A DNA stretch of 19,769 bases from assembly GCA_036380925.1 (NCBI GenBank), contig DASVDW010000108.1:1-19769 (forward strand), in the 5' to 3' direction. A program made the position numbers and the translations under genes. Below the pieces are notes generated by a model. The model worked only from the letters and a program-made list of their open reading frames with translations, searched no databases and was not told the DNA's origin. This document shows positions 7,457 through 16,772 of the stretch, in pieces (positions within the stretch are counted from its first letter, which is position 1; every line of letters starts with the position of its first letter). Origin of the DNA: JAICLV01 sp036380925 (GTDB lineage Bacteria; Actinomycetota; Actinomycetes; Acidothermales; Acidothermaceae).

Positions 7457-8056
7457 CTAGCGGCCGGCGATCAGGCCGAGCGCCTCGGCACGGGTGCCAT
7501 CGGAGTCGCGGAAGGCTCCTCGCACCGCCGATGTCACCGTTCGGGCGCCCGGCTTGCGCACACCGCGCATCGACATGCACAGGTGCTCGCACTCGATGAC
7601 CACGATGACCCCGCGTGGTTCGAGCATCTCGTCCAGCGCGTCGGCGATCTGCGCGGTCATCCGCTCCTGCACCTGCGGGCGACGAGCGAACACGTCGACC
7701 AACCTGGCGAGCTTCGACAGCCCGGTGATCTCGCCCTTTTCGTTGGGGATGTAGCCGACATGGGCGACGCCGTGGAACGGCGTGAGGTGGTGCTCGCAGG
7801 TGCTGTAGATCGCGATGTCGCGCACGATCACCATCTCGTCGTGATTGGCGTCGAAGACGGTGGTCAAGACGTCTGCGGGCCGCTGCCGGAGCCCGGCGAA
7901 CGCTTCGGCGTACGCCCTGGCCACCCGCGCGGGGGTCTCCCGCAATCCGTCTCTGGTGGGATCCTCGCCGATCGCGAGCAGGATCTCCCGAACGGCGGCC
8001 TCGATTCGCGGGACGTCGACGCCAGGGCCGCCGTCCGGCTGGTCGGGCTGGCTCAT
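7457..8056 (-). CDS. folE: GTP cyclohydrolase I (FolE1)
   Basis: FolE opens the GTP imidazole ring and forms 7,8-dihydroneopterin triphosphate, the committed step of folate synthesis. The 199-residue protein shows GLRETPARVARAY near 38-50, then IAIYSTCEHHLTPFHGVAHVGYIP with zinc ligands C87 and H90. It continues with GLSKLARLVDVFARRPQVQE and IECEHLCMSMRGVRKPG with the third zinc ligand C160. The C-terminal TVTSAVRGAF is also canonical. It is the zinc-dependent FolE1 type and has no visible defect. The ATG at 8056 lies 14 bases after the ftsH stop, so it is likely co-transcribed with ftsH; the Shine-Dalgarno is weak (GAGG at long spacing). Confidence 0.97.
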   Translation of the reverse strand: MSQPDQPDGGPGVDVPRIEAAVREILLAIGEDPTRDGLRETPARVARAYAEAFAGLRQRPADVLTTVFDANHDEMVIVRDIAIYSTCEHHLTPFHGVAHVGYIPNEKGEITGLSKLARLVDVFARRPQVQERMTAQIADALDEMLEPRGVIVVIECEHLCMSMRGVRKPGARTVTSAVRGAFRDSDGTRAEALGLIAGR

Positions 8057-8070
8057 TGTCGGCGGCCGCC

Positions 8071-10143
<2,073 letters not shown>

Positions 10144-10417
10144 GGATGCGGAGCGTTGGCGCCCCGTACCTCCTGCCGACTCGATCCTGCCGTGAGACTC
10201 GACGCGTTCACGCCGAAACCGAAGCCCTCGCCCCATAGGAACGCGCGCGACCCGGCCCGAGCGTGACCCGATCTGTCCCGATCTTTCGTGAGACCTCGAA
10301 GGTACACCGGCGCGCGCGCGGTCGGACGCTTGACATCCGGGGCACCCACCTACTCAACCGACGGGACACCCGGTGCGTTCCCGGGCACTTCCGGTTAGGT
10401 TCCCCTCGCTTGCGCGG
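10144..10417 (-). promoter_or_regulatory. 274-bp intergenic region upstream of ftsH, with a possible promoter
   Basis: This is the largest gap inside the minus-strand run. On the minus strand TACCTT (10304-10299) in the context GTGTACCTTCGAGG is a plausible -10 box, giving an ftsH leader of about 150 bases. The -35 position is GC-alternating and has no good match. Near the hpt stop, minus-strand CCCGG-GAACGCA-CCGGG forms a 5-bp stem around 10370-10395, but no T-run follows, so it is not a convincing intrinsic terminator. I see no coding potential here. Confidence 0.35.
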
Positions 10418-10969
10418 CTACTCGTACACGCTGGGCTTGAGCGTTCCGACGAACGGCAGGTTCCGGTACCGCTCGGCGTAGTCGAGCCCGTAGCCGACCA
10501 CGAAATCGCGCGGGATGTCAAAGCCGAGGTACTTGACCTTGACGTCTTGCTTCAAAGCGTCCGGCTTGCGCATCAAGGCGCACACCTCGACGGAGGCGGG
10601 CGCGCGCGACTCGAGGTTCGAAACCAGCCACGACAGGGTCAGCCCGGAGTCGACGATGTCTTCGACGACGAGCACGTGGCGGCCCTCGATCGCGTGGTCG
10701 AGGTCTTTCAAGATGCGAACAACCCCGGACGACGAGGTGCCCGACCCGTATGACGAGATCGCCATGAAGTCGATCGTCACCGGCAGGTGCAGCGCCCGGG
10801 CGAGGTCGGCCATGACCATGACGGCGCCCTTCAAGACGCCGACGAGCAGCAATTCCTGCCCGGTGTAGTCGGCGTCGATCGCGGCTGCAAGCTCGCCGAC
10901 CTTGGCCTGAATTTCCTTCTCTGTCAGCAAAATCGAGGCTAGGTCGTCACTGACGTCGGCTTCGTCCAC
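10418..10969 (-). CDS. hpt: Hypoxanthine (guanine) phosphoribosyltransferase
   Basis: Hpt salvages hypoxanthine and guanine with PRPP, yielding IMP and GMP, in the cytosol. The 183-residue protein has the pyrophosphate-binding region GVLKGAV (44-50), the flexible-loop start SSYGSGT (72-78) and the PRPP loop VLVVEDIVDSGLTL (about 99-112) with the acidic pair ED. Late in the chain, VKYLGFDIPRDFVVGYGLDY and ERYRNLPFVGTL form the purine-specificity and C-terminal blocks typical of bacterial Hpt. The start is GTG at 10969, 18 bases after the tilS stop. The tilS-hpt pairing is conserved in actinobacteria and many other bacteria. Confidence 0.95.
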   Translation of the reverse strand: MDEADVSDDLASILLTEKEIQAKVGELAAAIDADYTGQELLLVGVLKGAVMVMADLARALHLPVTIDFMAISSYGSGTSSSGVVRILKDLDHAIEGRHVLVVEDIVDSGLTLSWLVSNLESRAPASVEVCALMRKPDALKQDVKVKYLGFDIPRDFVVGYGLDYAERYRNLPFVGTLKPSVYE

Positions 10970-10987
10970 CGCGCGGTTGCCCCACTC

Positions 10988-11995
10988 TCACTCGCCGTCG
11001 CGCCCGTTCGCGGGCGCAAAATGAAGCCTGCCATACCGACGCGTCGCCGTGACGCCGCCGGGCAGATTCACCGGTCCCTGACCGCTCCAGCCGACCACCA
11101 GCGCGTCGATCGCGGCGACGTGCACAGCCCCGAGCGCGCTTGGAGACGCCCCGGCGGCCAGCGCGGCGCGGCGCAGCACGCGAGTGCGCACCGCGACCGG
11201 CAGACCGGCCAACTCCGCCGCGTCGAGCCCCTCGTCGGGCCGGGCCGCCAGTTCGGCGTGCGCCTGGGCGGCCCAGTCGTCGAGGGCGTCCGCGTCGTGG
11301 CGCGCCAGCCGCGCGGTGCGGGCGAGCGCCTGCGCGACACCGGGGCCGAGTTCGGCCTCCAAGACCGGCAAGACCGTGGACCGCACGCGGGCCCGAGCGT
11401 AGGCCGGGTCGGTGTTCTGGGGGTCGTCCCAGACCGGCAGCCCGAGGTCGGCGCACGCCGCCGCGGTGGTCGCCCGGGTCAGGCCCAGCAGCGGCCGCCG
11501 GTACCGACCGCCGGCGCCGGCCACCGCCGCCATGCCCGCAAGCGAGCGCAACCCCGATCCGCGGGCCAGCCCGAGCAGCACCGTCTCGGCCTGGTCGTCG
11601 AGGGTGTGCCCGAGCAGCACCGCCGTGGCGCCAGTGCGTCCGGCCACCGCGTCGAGCGCCGCGTAACGCGCCGACCGGGCCGCGGCCTCCGGCCCGCCCG
11701 CCGCGCCGACCTCGACCGCGACGCATTCGACCGGGTCCAAGCCGAGCGAGCCGAGCAAGCGGGCGACCGCCTCCGCGCGTCGCGCCGACCCCGGTTGCAG
11801 CCGGTGATCGACGGTGACCCCGCCCGCGCGCAGCGACCGGTCAGAGCGCGGCGCCTCGAAGGCCAGCGCCGCGGCGAGCGCCAGCGAGTCGGCTCCGCCG
11901 CTGCAAGCGGCGAGCACGGTCGAGCCCCCCGGCAGGTCGGCGACGGCGAGCCGGACGGCCCGCCGCACGGCCGCGACCGCAGGCGTGGGGCCCAC
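10988..11995 (-). CDS. tilS: tRNA(Ile)-lysidine synthetase
   Basis: TilS attaches lysine to C34 of the CAU-anticodon tRNA-Ile so that it reads AUA. The 335-residue protein opens with a PP-loop ATPase motif, VLAACSGGADSLAL (SGGADS at 32-37). It then shows VDHRLQPGSARRAEAVARLL, EAAARSARYAALDA, and the strong signature LLGHTLDDQAETVLLGLARGSGL. After this come RRPLLGL and DDPQNTDPAYARARVRSTVLP, both typical of TilS. It ends with a shorter C-terminal part than the E. coli enzyme (about 430 residues), as in other actinobacterial TilS. The GTG at 11995 is the best start, 15 bases after the upstream gene's stop. Confidence 0.95.
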   Translation of the reverse strand: MGPTPAVAAVRRAVRLAVADLPGGSTVLAACSGGADSLALAAALAFEAPRSDRSLRAGGVTVDHRLQPGSARRAEAVARLLGSLGLDPVECVAVEVGAAGGPEAAARSARYAALDAVAGRTGATAVLLGHTLDDQAETVLLGLARGSGLRSLAGMAAVAGAGGRYRRPLLGLTRATTAAACADLGLPVWDDPQNTDPAYARARVRSTVLPVLEAELGPGVAQALARTARLARHDADALDDWAAQAHAELAARPDEGLDAAELAGLPVAVRTRVLRRAALAAGASPSALGAVHVAAIDALVVGWSGQGPVNLPGGVTATRRYGRLHFAPANGRDGE

Positions 11996-12010
11996 CTGGC
12001 GTCGTCCGGC

Positions 12011-13147
12011 CTACTCGGACTGCGATTCGGCGCCACCGCTGATCTCGGCGCGCAACACCCGCGACATCCAGGCGGCGGGGTCGGCGATCTCGGCCTTCGT
12101 GGGCAGCGTGTTCGGCGACGTCCAGACCTTGTTGAACGCGGTCATGCCGACCCGGTCGACGACCGCCCGCACGAACGCCGCCCCCTCGGCGTACTGGCGG
12201 GCCTTCATGTCGAGGCCGAACAGTTTTCGCACCACCCGGTCAGCGGGATTTTGGCCACGCCGGCGCTCGGAGAACTTGCGGGAGATCTCCTCGACGGTGG
12301 GGATGACGTCGGGGCCGACGCCGTTCATGACGTACTCGCCGTGCCCTTCCAGCAGGGTCATCACCGCGGTGAGCCGGTTCAAGATCTCGCGCTGCTCGGG
12401 CGTCTGCACCGCCTCGATGAGGCTGAGCACCGGCTCCTTGTCGGTGGGCTCGCCGGACCTCCGGCGCAGGTTCTCCCGGGCGACGTCACCGACCGCGCGC
12501 AACCGCTCGAGCATCGCCGAGGGATCGAGGTCGCTCGCCGCGAGGAACGCGCTGATCTCGTCTTGCACGTGCGAGCGCAACCAGGGCACCGCGGTGAACT
12601 GGGTGCGGTGGGTGACCTCATGCACGCAGACCCACAGCCGAAAGTCGCGCGGGTCGACGGCGAGTTGCTGCTCGGCGGCGACGATGTTCGGGGCGACGAG
12701 GCTGAGCCGCCCGAGCCGGGCACGGCCGTTGGCGGGTGGCAAGAACAGCTCGTACTGCCCAAGAACCTTCCCCGACAAATAGGCGAGCAGCACGCCGACC
12801 TGCGCGCCGGTCACCCTGGAGCCGACGGCGGTGAGGACCGGACCGCCGACCTTGCCGCTGCGTTTGGCGGCGAGCTTGTCCAGCAACGGCGCCATCACGA
12901 TCTGGAAGCCGCCGATGTTGCCCTTGACCCAGCCGGTGCGGTCGACGACAGTCGCCGGCTCGTGTGGGTGCGGCGCCTTCATCCCGGTGAACGCGGTGAC
13001 ATGGTCCTCGGCCTCGACCGCGAGTTCACGCAGCTGGCGCACCGCGGCGAAGGCCTCCTCGCGCGTGACGGCAGGACCCCGCGGCGCCAGGCGGGTGGCG
13101 GTCGCAACCGCGAGATCCCAGTCGATCAGCCGGACGGATTCGGTCAT
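12011..13147 (-). CDS. Zinc-dependent metalloprotease of the DUF2342 (zincin-like) family
   Basis: A 378-residue protein with no signal peptide. The zincin motif HEVTH lies at 176-180 in LWVCVHEVTHRTQF. About 87 residues later, LLEGHGEYVMN (266-275) could supply the downstream glutamate ligand. Before it lie VVDRTGWVKGNIGGFQ and LGQYELFLPP, conserved in the actinobacterial family between tilS and dacB (Rv3626c position, from memory). Substrate and biological role are unknown. I prefer the ATG at 13147 (MTESVRLIDW), which has GGAG eight bases upstream. In-frame ATGs at about 13168 and 13183 fall in a tandem repeat and could also serve. Confidence 0.87.
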   Translation of the reverse strand: MTESVRLIDWDLAVATATRLAPRGPAVTREEAFAAVRQLRELAVEAEDHVTAFTGMKAPHPHEPATVVDRTGWVKGNIGGFQIVMAPLLDKLAAKRSGKVGGPVLTAVGSRVTGAQVGVLLAYLSGKVLGQYELFLPPANGRARLGRLSLVAPNIVAAEQQLAVDPRDFRLWVCVHEVTHRTQFTAVPWLRSHVQDEISAFLAASDLDPSAMLERLRAVGDVARENLRRRSGEPTDKEPVLSLIEAVQTPEQREILNRLTAVMTLLEGHGEYVMNGVGPDVIPTVEEISRKFSERRRGQNPADRVVRKLFGLDMKARQYAEGAAFVRAVVDRVGMTAFNKVWTSPNTLPTKAEIADPAAWMSRVLRAEISGGAESQSE

Positions 13148-13159
13148 GAACGCACTCCG

Positions 13160-13205
13160 CTCCCTCATGCAGCGCCCCCGCATTGCAGCGCTCCCCCATG
13201 CAGCC
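13160..13205. repeat. Three tandem 15-16 bp repeats just upstream of the metalloprotease gene
   Basis: On the minus strand the copies read GGCTGCATGGGGGAG (13205-13191), CGCTGCAATGCGGGGG (13190-13175) and CGCTGCATGAGGGAG (13174-13160). They abut without spacers and fill most of the 71-bp gap between the metalloprotease and dacB. Each copy contains an ATG and a G-rich, Shine-Dalgarno-like stretch. The second and third ATGs are in frame with the metalloprotease. Confidence 0.75.
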
Positions 13206-13218
13206 ACCGTACGGCCCC

Positions 13219-14712
13219 TCACGCGCACCCGCATCCCGCAAGGCCCGCGCTCACTCGGTCAAGCGCCGCCTCCGCCTTCAACGTCGCAGCGTGGGCGATG
13301 CCGTTGGCGACGACCGCGAACGACAGCACCCGCCCGCTCGCGTCGTAGACAAGGCCGGCCAGCGCCACGACGCCGTCGAGCGTTCCGGTCTTCGCCCGCA
13401 CCAGGCCACTTGCCGCCAGCGCGGGCGGGCTCGTGTAGCGGCCGGCCAACGTGCCGGAGAAGCCGGCGACCGGAAGGCCGCGCAGCGCGGCGGTGAACTG
13501 CGGGTGCGCGGGCGACAGCAGCGCGTTGACCAGCTGCACCAGCGCCGTCGGTCGCACCCGGTCGGATCGCGACAGACCGCTGCCGTCGACCATCGCGATG
13601 TCGTCTGAGTCGACGCCCAGCCGGCCGATCGCGTGTCGGACAGCCTGCGCGCCACCGGCGAAACTGGCCGGGTAGCCAAGCGCGATCGCGACGTGGCGGA
13701 TCAGCGCCTCGGCGAGGTCGTTGTCGCTACGGCCGAGCAGCCTCTCCACCAACGCGGCGATCGTCGGCGATTCGACGCTGGCGAGCGTCGGCCCGGCGGC
13801 TCGCACGGGCTGCGGCGCGCCGTCGACCGTGACGCCGCTGCTGGCCATCAACGCGGCGAACACCCCCGCGGCGACCGCGGCGGGATCGCCCGTTCGCGGC
13901 GGCTTGCCGAGGTCCGGCTGGCCCTCGTCGACCTCCAAGGCGCTCACCGGCGCGACGTCGCCTTCGGTGACATACGTCGGTTTCCATCCGGGCGCCATCG
14001 ATGGGCCGGTGAACAGCGAGTCGTCGTAACCGACGCGCACCCGAGACAGGCCGCGGGCCTTCAGCTCCGCGGCGGTGCGCGCCGCCAGGTCGGCGAGCCT
14101 GGCCGGCTCGGGGAAGCCGGGATCTTCGCGGCCGACCGCCTTGGGACCGGCCAGGGTCGGGTCGCCACCGCCGACCAGGACCACGCGGCCATCGGCGTTC
14201 AGGGTTGTCCTTGTGACCAGCCGGTGCTGCGGGCCGAGCGTGTCGAGGGCGGCCGCCGCGACCGCGAGCTTGGCGGTCGACGCCGGGAGCACCGCGGCGT
14301 CGCCGCCGTGGTCCAACAGCACGGCGCCGGTGAGCGGATCGCCGACGACCACCGAGACCGCGCCGCCGGCGAAGGCCGGGTCGGCGAGCAGGGGCCCGAG
14401 CATCGCGGCCAGCCCTTTGGCGTTCGGCTTGACGCCGGCTGGCAGCCGAGCGGACGGCGTCAACGCGACGGTCGCCGGCGACGGGGTCAGCGCCCACGCC
14501 GCAGGCGGCGTCGTCCGAGCCGCGGGAGCCGGGCTGGCCGACGGCGTGCTCTGGCCGCCTCCGCCGCCGGCCGCGCCGCGCGATCCGCCGGAATTGTGCT
14601 GTTGATAGCCGACGACGGCGGCCAACAGCCCACCCGACACCACGAGCAGCATGGCGAGCAGGCTCAACAGCACCCGGCTGCGCGAAGGCGCGCGCCGGCG
14701 GCGGCCTGTCAT
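13219..14712 (-). CDS. dacB: D-alanyl-D-alanine carboxypeptidase / penicillin-binding protein 4 (DacB type, peptidase S13)
   Basis: DacB-type proteins trim or split peptidoglycan peptides outside the membrane. The 497-residue protein has an Arg-rich N terminus and one helix at about 13-35 (signal anchor). A Gly/Ser/Pro/Thr/Ala linker follows (about 41-95). The catalytic domain has the serine motif S145-T-A-K148 in PASTAKL, the second motif S329-D-N331 in GRSDNDLAEALI, and K441-T-G443 in AKTGTLDG. MVDGSGLSRSDR is another S13 hallmark. All three active-site boxes are intact. The ATG at 14712 has GGGAGG nine bases upstream. It starts divergently from ppa, as in mycobacteria. Confidence 0.95.
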   Translation of the reverse strand: MTGRRRRAPSRSRVLLSLLAMLLVVSGGLLAAVVGYQQHNSGGSRGAAGGGGGQSTPSASPAPAARTTPPAAWALTPSPATVALTPSARLPAGVKPNAKGLAAMLGPLLADPAFAGGAVSVVVGDPLTGAVLLDHGGDAAVLPASTAKLAVAAAALDTLGPQHRLVTRTTLNADGRVVLVGGGDPTLAGPKAVGREDPGFPEPARLADLAARTAAELKARGLSRVRVGYDDSLFTGPSMAPGWKPTYVTEGDVAPVSALEVDEGQPDLGKPPRTGDPAAVAAGVFAALMASSGVTVDGAPQPVRAAGPTLASVESPTIAALVERLLGRSDNDLAEALIRHVAIALGYPASFAGGAQAVRHAIGRLGVDSDDIAMVDGSGLSRSDRVRPTALVQLVNALLSPAHPQFTAALRGLPVAGFSGTLAGRYTSPPALAASGLVRAKTGTLDGVVALAGLVYDASGRVLSFAVVANGIAHAATLKAEAALDRVSAGLAGCGCA

Positions 14713-14804
14713 ACCGTGCCGCCTCCCTCTGGCCGGCCCGACTGCTTACGCGACACTAACCAAACCGGTGGTCAGCCGGTGGCGACGACAAGCGGGAGAG
14801 CGCG

Positions 14805-15293
14805 ATGGACTTCGACGTCACGATCGAAATCCCGAAGGGGCAACGCAACAAGTACGAGATCGACCACGCAACCGGCCGGATCCGGCTTGACCGCATGCTT
14901 TTCACCGCGACCCGCTACCCGAGCGACTACGGCTTCATCGAGGACACCCTCGGCTTGGACGGCGACCCGCTCGACGCGTTGGTGTTGCTGGAAGAGCCGA
15001 CGTTTCCCGGCTGCCTGATTCGGTGTCGGGCCATCGGGATGTTCCGGATGACCGACGAGAAGGGTCCGGACGACAAGGTGCTGTGCGTGCCGTCCGGTGA
15101 TCCCCGGCAAGGCGCGATTCGCGACCTGGACGACGTGGCGCCGTGGGAGCGGCTGGAAATCCAGCACTTCTTCGAGGTCTACAAGGACCTCGAGCCCGGC
15201 AAATCGGTCGAAGGCGCCACCTGGGTCGGCCGGGTCGCCGCCGAGGCGGAAATCGTGGCCTCGCGCGAACGGCTGGCCAGCGCCAGCCACTGA
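14805..15293 (+). CDS. ppa: Inorganic pyrophosphatase, class A (family I)
   Basis: Ppa hydrolyses pyrophosphate to phosphate and so drives biosynthetic reactions, including the PRPP- and ATP-using steps encoded nearby. The 162-residue protein has the whole family I pattern: IEIPKGQRNKYEID, RYPSDYGFIEDTLGLDGDPLDALVLL (two segments), with signature DGDPLDALV holding the metal-binding aspartates. Later it has FRMTDEKGPDDKVLCVP, IQHFFEVYKDLEPGK and W near the C terminus. The ATG at 14805 has GGGAGAG at good spacing. The 92-bp divergent gap to dacB must hold promoters for both genes, but I could not pick convincing hexamers. The gene opens the only plus-strand block. Confidence 0.97.
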   Translation: MDFDVTIEIPKGQRNKYEIDHATGRIRLDRMLFTATRYPSDYGFIEDTLGLDGDPLDALVLLEEPTFPGCLIRCRAIGMFRMTDEKGPDDKVLCVPSGDPRQGAIRDLDDVAPWERLEIQHFFEVYKDLEPGKSVEGATWVGRVAAEAEIVASRERLASASH

Positions 15294-15371
15294 CGAGCTC
15301 GCAAGCTCAGATCAACCATCCCTTGGCCGATTGGCTCGACGCGGGAAGTCGGCGTCGAAGGCGAGGGATTG

Positions 15372-16772
15372 ATGTCTGTTGTGACGGCCGACCGGGCGGC
15401 CGTCGAGGTCCAGGAATCCCGGCGCGGCGCCTGGCTGCTCGGCGCGCGCTGCGGACTGTTCGGCGCTGTCATGGTCGGCGCCACGGCGTTTTCCGCGCCG
15501 CGTCTGGCGTTGGTGCGGCACGGCGACGGTGTCGTGGCGCTCGGGTTGCTGCTGGCGATCACGCTCGCCGTGCGCTCATGGCGCGGCGTCGCCGCCGAAC
15601 CGCGGGCGATTCCGATGCGCGCGGCAGACCTGTCGATCGCCGGCGGCTTGGCGGCCGCGGCGGCGTTCTTGGCCTGGCAGCTGCCACCGGTCTTCGGCCC
15701 GGACGCCGACGCGTGGGGCGCCTCGCTGGCGGTCGTCGCGCCGGCGCTCGGCGCGGCCGTCGCGGTGCTGTTCGGCAGCCGGATGCTGTTTCGATTGCGC
15801 GGCGCCGTCACGGCGCTCGCCCTGCTCTCGCCGGCGTTGCTTCGACCTGGCTACGTGCTGCTCGACGCCGCGACCAGGTTCGTCGCGCGCGCGATGGTGG
15901 TGGTCGCCACCACGATTGACTCCGCCCTGCTCGCGCCGGGCGGTTCGGCCACCGCCGCGGGCGATCTGCTCGCGCAGAAGCTGACTCGCGAGGGCGCGCT
16001 CGAGGCGGCCGCCGTGATGGTCTTACTGGGCTGGCGCATGACCGTCGGCGGCCGACTTGCCCGCGTCGCTTGGTCGGTCTTCGTCGTGGTGGTCTGCATG
16101 GGAGCTGCGCTGCGCCACGCGGTTCCCGCCGCCTGCGTCGCCGCGGCGCTTGCCACACCGGCCTTTCGGCTTCGGCTTCCGGACCGCGAACGGCAGCCCG
16201 AACCGCTGCGCTGCCTGCCGCGCGGTGAACCGGTGCTGCTTGCCGCGACGACGATCGCGCTCGCCGGCGTCGCCGTGCTGTCCACCGGCGTCCCGCCGGC
16301 CGCGACGCGTCCGCAGGTTGTCGCCTTCCCCGACGTCGTCGCGAAGACGCCGGGCGCGGTGGCCGGAACCGCTGACGCGCGCGAGGTGGCGCTCGCCGGC
16401 GCCGGCGCGCAATGGCGGCACTGGACGCTGCCCGCCGCCGCGAACGGCTTGCCGTCGTCCGCCGCGTTGACCGTCGACTACGTGACGTCGAGCAACGGCT
16501 TCGACGGCGACACGCTTGGCGCCGCGTTGCGGGCCGGCGGCTACCGGGCGCTGTCGACGAAGCGAGTCTTCGCCGGAGCCGAGCGGGCGACGCTTCGGTC
16601 GTTCGCCGGCGGCGCTGGTGACGGCATCACGGTGATCTCGTGGACGCCGAACGCGGCGCCGGGCGATCTCGCCGTCGTCACCGTCTACGAGCCGGACGGC
16701 GTGGCGCCCGCCGACGCCAGCGCCGCCACCACGCTGGCCAAGCGGCTCACGGAAAAGCAGGCGACGTCGTGA
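15372..16772 (+). CDS. Unassigned multi-spanning membrane protein with a C-terminal soluble domain
   Basis: I do not recognise this 466-residue protein. It has about eight hydrophobic segments, near residues 21-41, 53-69, 85-105, 117-138, 144-164, 170-187, 208-226 and 232-262. A further helix lies at 287-306, followed by a soluble C-terminal region of about 155 residues (WRHWTLPAAANGLPSSAAL, a YVTSSNGFDGD stretch, ISWTPN). Multi-helix core plus trailing domain loosely recalls exosortase/EpsI proteins. However, no clear catalytic CSG motif is present (the nearest is CMG at 242-244) and the N..R motif is not seen, so I do not call it one. The ATG at 15372 follows GAGGGA; a TTG at 15369 is adjacent. 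The stop overlaps the glycosyltransferase start (GTGA), so the two probably act together. Confidence 0.75.
   Translation: MSVVTADRAAVEVQESRRGAWLLGARCGLFGAVMVGATAFSAPRLALVRHGDGVVALGLLLAITLAVRSWRGVAAEPRAIPMRAADLSIAGGLAAAAAFLAWQLPPVFGPDADAWGASLAVVAPALGAAVAVLFGSRMLFRLRGAVTALALLSPALLRPGYVLLDAATRFVARAMVVVATTIDSALLAPGGSATAAGDLLAQKLTREGALEAAAVMVLLGWRMTVGGRLARVAWSVFVVVVCMGAALRHAVPAACVAAALATPAFRLRLPDRERQPEPLRCLPRGEPVLLAATTIALAGVAVLSTGVPPAATRPQVVAFPDVVAKTPGAVAGTADAREVALAGAGAQWRHWTLPAAANGLPSSAALTVDYVTSSNGFDGDTLGAALRAGGYRALSTKRVFAGAERATLRSFAGGAGDGITVISWTPNAAPGDLAVVTVYEPDGVAPADASAATTLAKRLTEKQATS

Noticed and set aside
10330..10361. A perfect TTGACA on the plus strand between hpt and ftsH, with a weak downstream TACTCA.
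   Set aside because: It would drive transcription only into the antisense of hpt. The -10 is poor, the spacing (15) is short, and no plus-strand gene follows.
15295..15308. Small inverted repeat GAGCT-CGCA-AGCTC right after ppa, considered as a terminator.
   Set aside because: The stem is only 5 bp and no T-run follows, so it may be chance.
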